From contig NW_001915281.1 of assembly GCF_000208925.1 (NCBI RefSeq), positions 1 to 10,442 on the forward strand: 10,442 bases of DNA. The letters run 5' to 3'. The notes under the pieces were generated by a model. It did not search any database and was not told the origin of the DNA. It saw only the letters and a list, made by a program, of their open reading frames with translations. The first letter of the stretch is position 1. Every line of letters begins with the position of its first letter. Both the position numbers and the translations under genes were made by a program. Source of the DNA: Entamoeba histolytica HM-1:IMSS (lineage: Eukaryota > Evosea > Mastigamoebida > Endamoebidae). Below, one piece after another: positions 1 through 8,175 of the stretch.

Positions 1-772
1 AACAATAATAAACAAAACATAATAAGAAATATAAATAAGAATAACACAACATAAAATAAATAATAATAATAATAAAATATACAACAAACATGAATAAACA
101 AGAAATGAGAAATGATAAAAGAAGAACTAAATAAAATAACAAAAAGAAAATACACAAAAGAATAACCAATAAAAAAATATGTAAAGAACAAGCTTTTTGA
201 TATATATCAATAAAAGAAATTAAATGAGATGAATAAACAATTAAAGTACAACAACAAATGATAAGAATTACAAATTAAAAGAATGAAGAATAATAAATTA
301 AATAAGATGAATAAATAATAAACAACACAAATAGAAGAAAAGAATAAATAAAAAAGAAAGTACAATTAAGAATATGAAATATGAATGAATAGATACATAA
401 TACATTCAATAAAATATAAAATAAATAATGAATTAACAAAGAAATAAAAACAACCCAAAATGAAACTTCTCTTCATGAAAAATGAAAATAGTAGAAATGA
501 AAGAAGAATAGAACAAGAAGAAATAAACAAAGGAATGAAACAAGAAAGAAATAATAAAAATGAATAAATAATAAACAATAGATAATTGTCTAGAAGAATA
601 AGAAATGACATAAGAAATAGAAATAATAAAAAGATAAATTAGAATTTCTAATAAACTGGAAAGAAGAGAATTACTCAAGATAAAATGATACAAAAGAATA
701 AATTAAAATTCATAACAATCATAAGAGAATAAATAAAATCAAATGATGAAAGAATCAAATAATAAAATATGA

Positions 773-797
773 ATGAAACAATATGAAACAATATGAA
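773..797. repeat. 10-bp tandem repeat, about 2.5 copies
   Basis: The unit ATGAAACAAT occurs twice in direct succession (773-782 and 783-792) and is followed by a partial third copy. It lies at the end of the first A-rich block, close to the switch to T-rich sequence. It is a short microsatellite with no visible function. Confidence 0.75.
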
Positions 798-1316
798 TAT
801 AAAAATATATCATAAACAAAATTCTAATAGAGTGAATGGTTTATAACTTATTTCTCTGAACAAAATGAAATAAAAATAAATATTTCTTCATTGAATTTAT
901 GATTTTTATGAATTGTTTATTCATTTGTGTTAATTTATGTTATTTTGATAGGTGTTTTATTATTGATGAAATTTAATACTCTACTTATTCAATACATAAA
1001 TCTAAATTTCTTTTGAATAAATCCTGAATTATTTTATGTTGTTGTGTTGTATAAATCTCTCTTATTATTTGTATATTCATCATACTAATTCTATTATTTG
1101 TAAATATAATGAATGTCTACATCATGTCATATTGTTGTGAATATTTGTAAATTTGATTTACTGAATCATTCATAAAAGAATTATGCTTGTCTGTTTTTGA
1201 GTGTTTCATTTCATCTTATTAATTTCTGTTTCATTCAATAAAGAAATGTTAAATATCCTAAACTCATCAACTCCTTTCTCATTACAACTCTTCATTTTTA
1301 TACTTATTATTCTCCG

Positions 1317-1346
1317 TATTACATATTAGTATTACATATTAGTATT
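1317..1346. repeat. 13-bp tandem repeat, 2.3 copies
   Basis: The unit TATTACATATTAG is repeated exactly at 1317-1329 and 1330-1342, followed by TATT. It lies at the end of the T-rich block, near the change back to A/G-rich sequence. It is probably a slippage product. Confidence 0.8.
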
Positions 1347-1676
1347 GACTCTTATCTCTGTCATTTCTTAAATCACTTCTAAACATGAAGATGAAATACA
1401 CTTCTTTTCATGTTGTTTGAAATTCCAAAGAAAATAAAACAACAACAAGAAAAAGAAGAACAGGACAGTGTTAAATATGTCAAATATCAACTTATTAAGT
1501 TAAAACATAAAAACAAAAGAAATCGAATATGATGAATTGTTGAAATTGAATAAACTGTAGAATTTGATGTGAATGGATGAAGATGAACATAGAAATAAGA
1601 AAGAAGAAGATATGTTTTGTTGGTTAAAGTCATTATGTGTTTATGGTTGTTGTTTATTTCATTGGTAAAAACACAT

Positions 1677-1696
1677 ATGATGATGTTCATCATCAT
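1677..1696. repeat. Near-perfect palindrome, 9-bp arms
   Basis: The arms ATGATGATG (1677-1685) and CATCATCAT (1688-1696) are perfect inverted copies separated by TT. The arms themselves are trinucleotide runs, so this may be chance microsatellite structure and not a regulatory hairpin. Confidence 0.7.
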
Positions 1697-3241
1697 TGGT
1701 AATGTTTCATATTAATTCATTCAAGAAATAGACATGTGCTAAGAAGCAAATAATCCAATTGTTGAACCAATAAAAAACATAAAACCTTTGACAAAAACAA
1801 ATAACAATATTTAAATATTATGAAACACTTCAGAAATACTCTTCATTCAACAATCAAACGCATTTTATGGAAGGAAGAATAGACTTGTTAATGATGAGTC
1901 AATGTCTTGAGTGATTGGAAGTACACAAAAGTCAGGTTGAAAAGTAACAAAAGATGGAATTGGATAGAAATATTATTGTGATGAGATTATGAATGATGAG
2001 GAGACAAAAACTTAAATGAGCAACACGAAGAATAAATGAGTAAAGTGAAGAGAATATTAGAGTAGTTTTGTTGAAATAATAAGTCAACCGAATGTTTAAA
2101 AGAAAAACAGAGAATAATAAAGATAAGTTATAGGAAGTGAAACAAAGTCAGTATTAAAAGAGGTGAGAATGTTTTTGTATATCTTCTTTACAAAAGAATT
2201 TCATTGATTTAATTGAATGAAGTGGTGAAATGACATAATAAGTAATGTTGATGTTTTTATTCTAAAACTGCATGGAAATACAGAAAAATCAAATTAAAAC
2301 AAACAAGAAGATACAAGAATAAAGAGATGAAATAAATGTGTTAAACAGTTTAGATATATTCACAGAATCAAATTTATTTGAGTAGTTCAAAAAGAATGAA
2401 AATATGTGAAAGATTTAATTGGTAATCAAACAAATAAATTAATGGAATAAAATAATGAGATGAACAAAACACTCATAAACAATTTCTGAAGAATTTGTCA
2501 GATTATGAATTAATGGAAAGTAACTACCAAATGATTAAATAGTCGATTAACGAATAACAAACATTCTTAATCTTAATAAATAATGAAAGAATAATATACA
2601 CTAAAGAGGTAGATTTATGATAAACATAACGATCAGAATTTATAAAGAAAATAAAGAGAAGGTGTGTATAAAAGAAATAGAGATAATGAGATAAAGAATA
2701 GAAAAATAAATAAGAATTAAGAACAAAACAAAGAAGATGAATCAGATATTAAAAGTGAATAAATTAAATGAATAAAAGAATAATGAATAACACAACATTA
2801 AATGATGAAGAAAGAAGAAATAAAATATAATTTAAGTATTGAAATTGATATTTAGTTCAAAATAAAATGAAGTGCCAATTTTAAGTGAACGAAACAATAT
2901 TTTAATAATGTTCTAATTAATTTCAATTCACTAACAATTGAATATATAACAGTGATATAAAATGAATATAAAGAATAAGAGAATAAAAGAATAAAAGAAA
3001 TGAATGAAATAGAAAGAAGAGAATGGAGTAAAGAGAGTAGAAGAAATGAAGAATGAAAGAGAAAGAATAAAGAAAAAATAAGAAGAAGAGAATAATAGAA
3101 TAGAAAATAATAAATTATAATAACCATTTTGTTTATAGAATATTATTCATAATACTAAATAATACATGAGAAAGAAAATGAAGAAAATAATATAACAAGA
3201 AGATTATAATATCTAATAATATGGTTCAATGTTTATAAATT

Positions 3242-3251
3242 CTATTTAAAA
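3242..3251 (+). promoter_or_regulatory. Possible TATA-like element of the transporter relic
   Basis: CTATTTAAAA resembles the Entamoeba TATA-like consensus GTATTTAAAG. It lies only a few bases before the ATG at 3255, which is too close if that ATG is the start, because the element normally sits about 30 bases before the transcription start. If it is real, transcription would begin near 3275-3285, and no usable ATG in the transporter frame follows before the frameshift. The match may be chance in A+T-rich DNA. Confidence 0.25.
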
Positions 3252-3260
3252 TATATGTGA

Positions 3261-3371
3261 GTCATTCACTTGACAAGTGAACCAGTAGACACATTTAATA
3301 TATTCAATGTAACACCTGATCCTAATGAGATTTCTGCAAAGAAGAAAATTGCAAGATATAGAAGGAAAAGT
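3261..3371 (+). other. Out-of-frame N-terminal remnant of the transporter
   Basis: In the frame starting at 3261 the sequence is open for 37 codons and reads through VTPDPNEISAKKKIARYRR. This looks like the cytoplasmic, Lys/Arg-rich segment that precedes the first membrane helix in Entamoeba P-glycoproteins. It stops at TAG 3372-3374. The main frame takes over as EGKVSVIKLFKCSDW, one base out of register. The apparent Met at 3325 (MRFLQRRKLQD) is therefore probably an out-of-frame reading of this segment and not a true start. The region also contains a 17-base palindrome (3265-3281). Confidence 0.7.
3265..3281. repeat. 17-base palindrome
   Basis: TTCACTTG and CAAGTGAA are perfect inverted copies around a central A. 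The palindrome lies just inside the probable N-terminal coding remnant of the transporter, so it may be coding sequence that happens to be symmetrical. It could also mark a site of rearrangement near the 5' end of the relic. Confidence 0.6.
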
Positions 3372-5175
3372 TAGTGTAATAAAACTTTTCAAATGTTCTG
3401 ATTGGACTGACATGATTTTAATACTAGTTGGACTCATAAGTTCATTAGGAAATGGAGTAATGCAACTACTCATGATGCTTTTGATGGGAGACATGGTTAA
3501 TAGTTATATTTATACACCAGGTGATAATACAATAATAGATGAAGAAGTTAATCACATGATTGTTGAAGGAGTAAAAGAGTCAGTGAATAAAGTAGTTGTG
3601 AAGATGGTATATTTTGGAGTGATAAGTATGGTGTTGAGTTTTCTGAGAACATTTTCATTGTTTGTAGTTTCACAAAGAGAAGGAATTAGAGTGAGAAGAT
3701 TATATTTCAAGTCATTATTAAGACAAGACGCAACATGGTATGATTTTCAAGAATCAGGAGAATTGACAGCAAGAATAGCAACAGATATTAAAAATTATCA
3801 AGATGGAATTGGTCCAAAATTTGGAATGATTTTTCAAATAATCTCAATGGTTATTACAGGGTATGTTATTGGATTTACAAAATGTTGGGATCTTGCATTA
3901 GTTGTGTTGGCAACTGTTCCATTTTCATCCTTTTCTTTCACAATATTCCAAATAATTGGAATGCAATATGAAACAAAAGCATTAAATGTGTTTGGAGCAG
4001 CTGGTGCTATTGCAGAAGAGACAATAGGAAATATTAGAACAGTTCAATCATTAAATCAAAAAAATGAATTTATTGAAGAATATGAAGAAAAAATAAAACA
4101 AAATGAACACTTTAATGGAATTAAAGGACAATGTCTTGGATTAGGATTTTCAGTTATTACATTTTTCATGATTGCATCTTATGCACTTGGAAGTTAGTAT
4201 GGTTCATTAGTCATTAGAGGAAAAGGAGGAAGTAAAGGTGTATTTGCTGGAGATGTATTAACAGTGTTCATGTCAGTATTATCTGCATCACAAACATTAT
4301 CAATGATTGCAACACCATTAAATTTGTTATTTTCAGCAAAAGCATCAGCCTATAAAATATTTACAACAATTGATAGAATCCCAGATATTGATTGTCAGTC
4401 TATTGGAGGTGAATGTCCAACTGAGTGTAATGGGAATATTAGATTTGATGATGTTCAATTTGTTTATCCAACAAGACCATCTCATCATGTATTAAAAGGA
4501 ATTGACCTTGAAATTAAGAAAGGGAAAACAATTGCATTAGTTGGAGCATCAGGATGTAGAAAGTCAACTACTATTCAATTAATCCAAAGAAATTATGAAC
4601 CAAATGGTGGAAGAGTAACATTAGATGGGAAAGACATAAGAGAGTTGAATATCAAATGGTTAAGAAATCAAATAGGAATAGTTGGACAAGAACCAGTGTT
4701 ATTTTCAGGAAGTGTTATAGATAATATTAAAAGAGGAGTGTCTGAAGGAGTTGAAGTAAGTAATGAACAAATTTATGCTGCTGCTAAAATGGCAAATGCA
4801 CATGACTTCATTTCAGCAATGGCAGAAGGATATGACACAATAATTGGAGATAGAGGTGCACAAATTTCAGGAGGACAGAAACAAAGAATTGCTATTGCAC
4901 GTGCATTGATTAGAAATCCAAAAGTGTTATTACTTGATGAAGCTACATCAGCACTTGATACACAAAGTGAAAAGATTGTACAAGAAGCACTTGACAAAGC
5001 ATCAAAAGGAAGAACAGCAATTATTATTGCACATAGACTATCGACTATTCAAAATGCAGATCAAATATGTGTTATTATGAGAGGAAAAATAGTAGAACAA
5101 GGAACACATCAAGAATTAATGGATTTGAAAGGATTTTATTATACACTTGCTATGCAACAATTTGGAACTGTGAAT

Positions 5176-5200
5176 TAATTCATATAAATATTAATTTAAT
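5176..5200 (+). terminator. Likely poly(A) region of the transporter relic
   Basis: The stop codon TAA overlaps TAATT (5176-5180), and TTAATTTAAT follows at 5191-5200. Entamoeba mRNAs have very short 3' UTRs with a TA(A/T)TT-type signal at or just after the stop, so this fits. The motif is common by chance in such A+T-rich sequence. Confidence 0.45.
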
Positions 5201-5295
5201 CAATGTTTCATTTTATGTTAATGACTTAAAAGTATTTCTTCATGTTTTCAACTGGCAACGAAAAAAGCAAATAATTGAAAAAGAAGAGAATGAAT

Positions 5296-5550
5296 GATAT
5301 AAAAGAATAAAAAGAAAGTAAGAAGTAGAATATGATGAAGAAAGAATAAAAGTAGAAAGGAGAGAATATAAAAAGAAAGAAGATAAAGTGTAATAAAACA
5401 AAAGAGATGATAAAAGAAGAAAAGAAAGAAAAAAAATAAAGGATGCAAATTTTATTGAAACAAATAAAAAAAGTGCAAAATTTAATGATGCAAAATTTAA
5501 TGATGCAAAATATTTAGCAACATTTTTATTGATGCAAAATATTTTGAAAT
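5296..5550 (+). repeat. Interspersed repeat, copy A
   Basis: A purine-rich segment shares ordered blocks with copy B: GATATAAAA plus GAATAAAAAGAAA, AAAGTAAGAAGTAGAA, AAAAAGAAAGAAGATAAAG, AAAAGAGATGATAAAA, and then a tail of GTGCAAAATTTAATGATG and TTTTATTGAT elements. The common order, down to the non-purine-rich tail, argues for shared descent and not only similar composition. It does not encode a protein. It might be a short non-autonomous element or a duplicated spacer; Entamoeba has several such repeat classes, and I cannot assign this one. Confidence 0.65.
5474..5516. repeat. 15-bp tandem repeat in the tail of copy A
   Basis: TGCAAAATTTAATGA occurs exactly at 5474-5488 and 5489-5503, with a partial third unit from 5504. 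A further TTGATGCAAAATATTTTG occurs near 5530. The GATGCAAA core also appears at 5442 and in the hairpin at 7077. Confidence 0.8.
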
Positions 5551-6161
5551 AAAAATAAATCATCATTTGATATTATTATATTTGATAATAAATTATATTA
5601 TATATTAAATACATCATATTTCTTTATTATTTATCTTTCTTTTCTTTTTATTATTTCATATATTACATTATTATTCATTCATTTATTATTTAATATTTCA
5701 TTTATTAAATAAAATGAAAATGTAAAATATCAATTAAATATTCATGAATAATAATTTATTAATATTTAATAATTGAAATAATAAATATTAATGTAACAAT
5801 AATGATATATTCAATATATTCTTTATTTGATTTGTTCAATATTAGATTATTCTATTTCATTATTTTATTTCATTATTTCATATTCATTTATTATTTTTTA
5901 AAATCAAATAAACAATAATATTGATATTCATTCATCACATTAATTTAATATAATAAATATACGCAACATTTCACAATAAATAATGAATGTTTGACATTGA
6001 AAATATTGAATTATTCTATATTTTATTCAACATAAAATCAATAAAACATATATTTTGATAATACACAAATGAAATAATAAAGAAATATACAATACTCAAG
6101 AATTAATAAAAAAGAAATAAAAAGAATAAATGAATATAAAATTGATAAATAATAGAAGAAA

Positions 6162-6393
6162 GATATAAAAAGAATAAAAAGAAAATGATGAAAGAAGATA
6201 AAGAAAGTAGGAAGTAGAAGAAGATAAAAAGAAAGAAGATAAAGAGTAAATCAAAAAGAGATGATAAAATAAAAGAAGAAAAGAAGAAATAAAAAGTGTA
6301 TTTTTAATGTAAAAATTAGAAATATTCAATAAAAGTGTATAATTTAATGATGTAAAATAATTAATATTATTTTATTGATAAAAATATTTTATT
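6162..6393 (+). repeat. Interspersed repeat, copy B
   Basis: This is the diverged partner of copy A, about 865 bp downstream in the same orientation. It shares the purine blocks (AAAGTAGGAAGTAGAAG, AAAAAGAAAGAAGATAAAG, AAAAGAGATGATAAAA) and the tail, where GTGCAAAATTTAATGATGCA has become GTGTATAATTTAATGATGTA. The C-to-T differences within GCAAAA motifs suggest mutational decay of an older copy. The 15-bp array is not expanded here. Confidence 0.6.
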
Positions 6394-7020
6394 ATTTTTT
6401 ATATTTATTATTTATATGTATAACTTCATTATGATGTTTATTATATATTCAATCATAAGTGTTATGTTATTATAACATATAATAAGTGATAAAATATAAA
6501 ATGAAAATGATATGAATATATGACATAGATTGAATAAAGAAAAAACAAAAGAATAATAAGAATAAATGATAAATAAATATAGAAATAATAATCAATGATA
6601 TAATAATAAAATCAAAATATAAAATATAAAAATAATATAAAACAAAAGAGAATAAATATAAATTGAAAATAGATATAAATGATAATAATATAAAAATGAT
6701 AAAGATGAATATTCAAATAATAAAATATATCTAAATAGAAAAGAATAACAAGAAGAAAATCTAAATAATATAAACATAAAAAACATAAAATAAGAAGAAT
6801 ATATAGGTAATAAGAAGAATACAAAGATATAAATAATATAAACAGAGAAATAAATATAAAAATACGATAGATAAATAAAATATAAATAAAAGAATATGAA
6901 TAATAAAAATAATTAAATATGAATAATCAAATAATCTACTTCATTAATATTTCATACAAAATGAATACAATTGATAATAAAATATAAACATAAATATTTA
7001 TATATTCTGTATTTATCATA

Positions 7021-7042
7021 TTTTTTATTTTTTATTTTTTTT
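7021..7042. repeat. T-tract with two interrupting A residues
   Basis: Runs of T broken by single A residues end in TTAGGAGC. Read on the minus strand this is an A-tract like the poly(A) tail of a retroposed element; read on the + strand it resembles a polypyrimidine tract followed by AG. Neither reading is supported by an adjacent gene. Confidence 0.45.
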
Positions 7043-7076
7043 AGGAGCAAAATATAATAAAGTGGAAAAATCTATG

Positions 7077-7139
7077 GATGCAAATTATTTTGCATCTTTT
7101 TTCTTTTTTGTAAATTATTTAGATGCATTTTTTCTTTGC
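7077..7139. repeat. GATGCAAA hairpin and roughly 30-bp imperfect duplication
   Basis: GATGCAAA (7077-7084) and TTTGCATC (7089-7096) form a perfect 8-bp stem with a TTAT loop, followed by a T-rich tract. The block GCAAATTATTTTGCATC plus T-rich tail is then imperfectly repeated as GTAAATTATTTAGATGCA plus T-rich tail. A hairpin followed by T-runs looks like a terminator, but eukaryotic Pol III needs only the T-run and no small RNA is recognisable upstream. The GATGCAAA core links it to copy A of the interspersed repeat. Confidence 0.6.
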
Positions 7140-7766
7140 TAATTTTCGTACCCCATATGATTCATTTGATAAATTAACAAATTAAATCTAAATAATATTA
7201 TCCCATTAAATGAAGATTTTTGTAAACTATTCATTCAAATTAGTTATATTTCTTCTGTTTCTTCTCATTTGTTGTATTCTTAAGAACAATTACTAATGTT
7301 AATGCCTTTCAAAACCAGGATTATTTAATTAAACAGAAATTCATAATTTTATTAAACACAGTTTTAATAATACTGTCAATGAGATATAAAAGAAAAGAAT
7401 AAAGAAATAAGATATAAAGAAATAATGAAGACATCAATATATGTTAATGATATAAATGATAGTATTAAAATAGAAATATGAAATAGAAGAATTAATAGAA
7501 ATGATGAAAGATTTCATTTTAATCCAAAACATTTAAATGAATATTCAAGATAATTAAAAGAACAATGAAAGAGAATTAAAATAAGATAGAGAAATAAATA
7601 GAAATATAAAGAAATAGAATAGAAATAAAAAAGAATTAGATTAAAATTCAAGAAAGAAAAGAATTAATGTAATGATAAATAATGAAATAGGAATTACATA
7701 ATTTTATAAGAAGATATAATGATGAAATAAATAAGAAATAGAAGAATAAAATGAAATATAAAATAT

Positions 7767-7800
7767 AACAACCAACAACCAACAAGAACCAAGAACCAAC
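7767..7800. repeat. CAAC/CAAGAAC microsatellite-like tract
   Basis: The run is made of AACAACC, AACAAGAACC and AAGAACC units, with regular C residues in a region where C is otherwise rare. It lies at the end of an A-rich block, about 170 bp before the tRNA-like gene. It is probably a small slippage tract. Confidence 0.6.
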
Positions 7801-7962
7801 AATTTAATAAATAATGAGTTAAAATGTAGAAATTATGAAGATAAACCTATTAACATTTGATTTAATTAATCTAATATTTAGAAGTTAGTTCTATCATTAA
7901 ACTATTTTGTTTAAATTTGTTATTTATGTTTATTGTAATTAATATCTTTTTTTCATTAATTT

Positions 7963-7969
7963 AAAAAAA
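7963..7969 (-). terminator. T7 Pol III terminator of the tRNA-like gene
   Basis: Seven A residues on the + strand give a TTTTTTT run in the transcript sense, starting a few bases after the predicted tRNA 3' end. This is the standard RNA polymerase III stop signal and supports the tRNA-like gene being a transcription unit. Confidence 0.6.
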
Positions 7970-7973
7970 TGTT

Positions 7974-8075
7974 GGCGACTGGCAGGTTTCGATCCTACGA
8001 CTCTTATTAATTTAACTTAGTATTTCATATTTATTAAATTACAAATAAGTGTTTTACACGTAAAACTACAGCCGC
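7974..8075 (-). tRNA. tRNA-like gene with 30-nt intron, predicted Tyr (GUA)
   Basis: Read on the minus strand, a 7-bp acceptor stem (GCGGCTG with CAGTCGC, one G-U) encloses a D-arm (GTTT/AAAC), an anticodon stem (CTTAT/ATAAG), a 4-nt variable loop and a T-arm (GTAGG/CCTGC, loop ATCGAAA). The anticodon loop is 37 nt; removing 30 nt after position 37 leaves a 7-nt loop TTGTAAA with anticodon GUA, which decodes Tyr. Eukaryotic tRNA-Tyr genes usually carry an intron at this place, and the intron contains TAC, able to pair with the anticodon. GGATCGAAACC fits a B box, and a T7 run follows. Oddities: the D-loop lacks A14 and the G18-G19 pair, the D-arm can also form a 7-bp hairpin, the first pair is G1-C72 and position 73 is C where eukaryotic tRNA-Tyr has C1-G72 and A73, and T-loop A54/A60 is initiator-like. 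It may be divergent, a pseudogene or mis-assigned. tRNA-derived about 0.75; Tyr about 0.4. Confidence 0.6.
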
Positions 8076-8141
8076 TTCTTGTTTATTTGATTTTATTTTC
8101 CTTCTCTTTTATTTTTGGATTTTTTATTGTTATATATCCCG

Positions 8142-8175
8142 TTTCTTTTTCTTTATTTCTTTTTCTTTATTTCTT
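8142..8175. repeat. 14-bp pyrimidine tandem repeat, about 2.4 copies
   Basis: TTTCTTTTTCTTTA occurs exactly at 8142-8155 and 8156-8169, followed by TTTCTT. It lies in a T-rich block close to the 5' side of the minus-strand tRNA-like gene. It is probably slippage-derived. Confidence 0.8.

Larger units (their letters stand above)
1..3254. other. Long A+T-rich spacer, no supported gene
   Basis: No reading frame here looks like a real protein. Minus-strand frames at about 366-693, 1487-1696 and 2852-3127 translate to Leu/Ile/Phe/Ser low-complexity text, as expected for the complement of A/G-rich DNA. The + strand is A-rich from 1 to about 840, T-rich from about 850 to 1380, and A/G-rich from about 1740 to 3130. 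The part from about 1840 to 2560 is richer in G and less repetitive, but every frame has frequent stops; the longest stretch I followed there, 1792-1911, is 40 codons. It could be a very decayed gene or simply spacer. Small tandem repeats and one palindrome are listed separately. More than 3 kb without a gene is long for the compact E. histolytica genome. Confidence 0.7.
3255..5178 (+). pseudogene. Broken half-size P-glycoprotein (ABC-B multidrug transporter) relic
   Basis: Intact relatives are plasma-membrane ATP-driven efflux pumps with TMD-NBD-TMD-NBD order and about 1,300 residues. Here only one TMD and one NBD remain, about 615-640 residues. The main frame runs from about 3355 to 5178. 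TM helices lie near 3415-3489, 3595-3669, 3817-3882, 3886-3957 and 4132-4200, with a sixth near 4240-4325. A P-glycoprotein coupling-loop stretch (LRQDATWYDF, then SGELTARIATD) lies near 3718-3789. The NBD has Walker A at 4543-4566, Q-loop Gln at 4687, signature ISGGQ at 4864-4878, Walker B ending LLLDE at 4927-4941, D-loop SALD at 4948-4959 and H-loop His at 5032. Lesions are a frameshift between about 3330 and 3368, TAG at 4195-4197 where a Trp is expected, Arg for the third Gly of Walker A (4558-4560), and TGA directly after the only upstream ATG (3255). The frame ends shortly after the NBD. E. histolytica is reported to carry Pgp pseudogenes (EhPgp3, EhPgp4); this may be such a copy. Family 0.97, pseudogene about 0.9. 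Confidence 0.92.
5179..7970. other. A+T-rich spacer with repeats, no supported gene
   Basis: No frame codes for a convincing protein; minus-strand frames at 5240-5566, 6096-6329 and 6592-6824 are low-complexity shadows of A/G-rich DNA. The spacer contains two diverged copies of a roughly 250-bp repeat, a 15-bp tandem array and a GATGCAAA hairpin, each listed separately. T-rich DNA at about 5580-5900 separates the repeat copies. From about 6480 to 6920 and 7385 to 7760 the + strand is again A-rich. Confidence 0.7.

Noticed and set aside
366..693. Minus-strand reading frames with hydrophobic Leu/Ile/Phe/Ser text
   Set aside because: They are the complement of A/G-rich low-complexity DNA, two frames overlap there, and there is no family motif or promoter.
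1792..2560. Possible decayed gene in the G-richer part of the first spacer
   Set aside because: Reading through the stops gives protein-like text in more than one frame, as expected from composition. No motif emerged.
2852..3127. 91-residue minus-strand hydrophobic reading frame
   Set aside because: It has the same composition as the other shadow frames and no recognisable domain. A membrane microprotein is possible but unsupported.
4190..4264. Short intron spanning the TAG in the transporter
   Set aside because: No GTTTGT-type Entamoeba 5' splice site is present, and the codons on both sides align continuously with the P-glycoprotein family.
4773..4997. Minus-strand frame within the transporter NBD
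   Set aside because: It is antisense to the conserved signature and Walker B region and is fully explained by the + strand gene.
5067..5297. + strand frame across the end of the transporter
   Set aside because: It overlaps the conserved NBD C-terminus in another frame and then runs into low-complexity spacer.
7974..8075. Amber-suppressor tRNA that could read the TAG at 4195
   Set aside because: CTA does occur in the intron-like segment, but the best fold gives anticodon GUA, and the transporter has other lesions that suppression would not repair.
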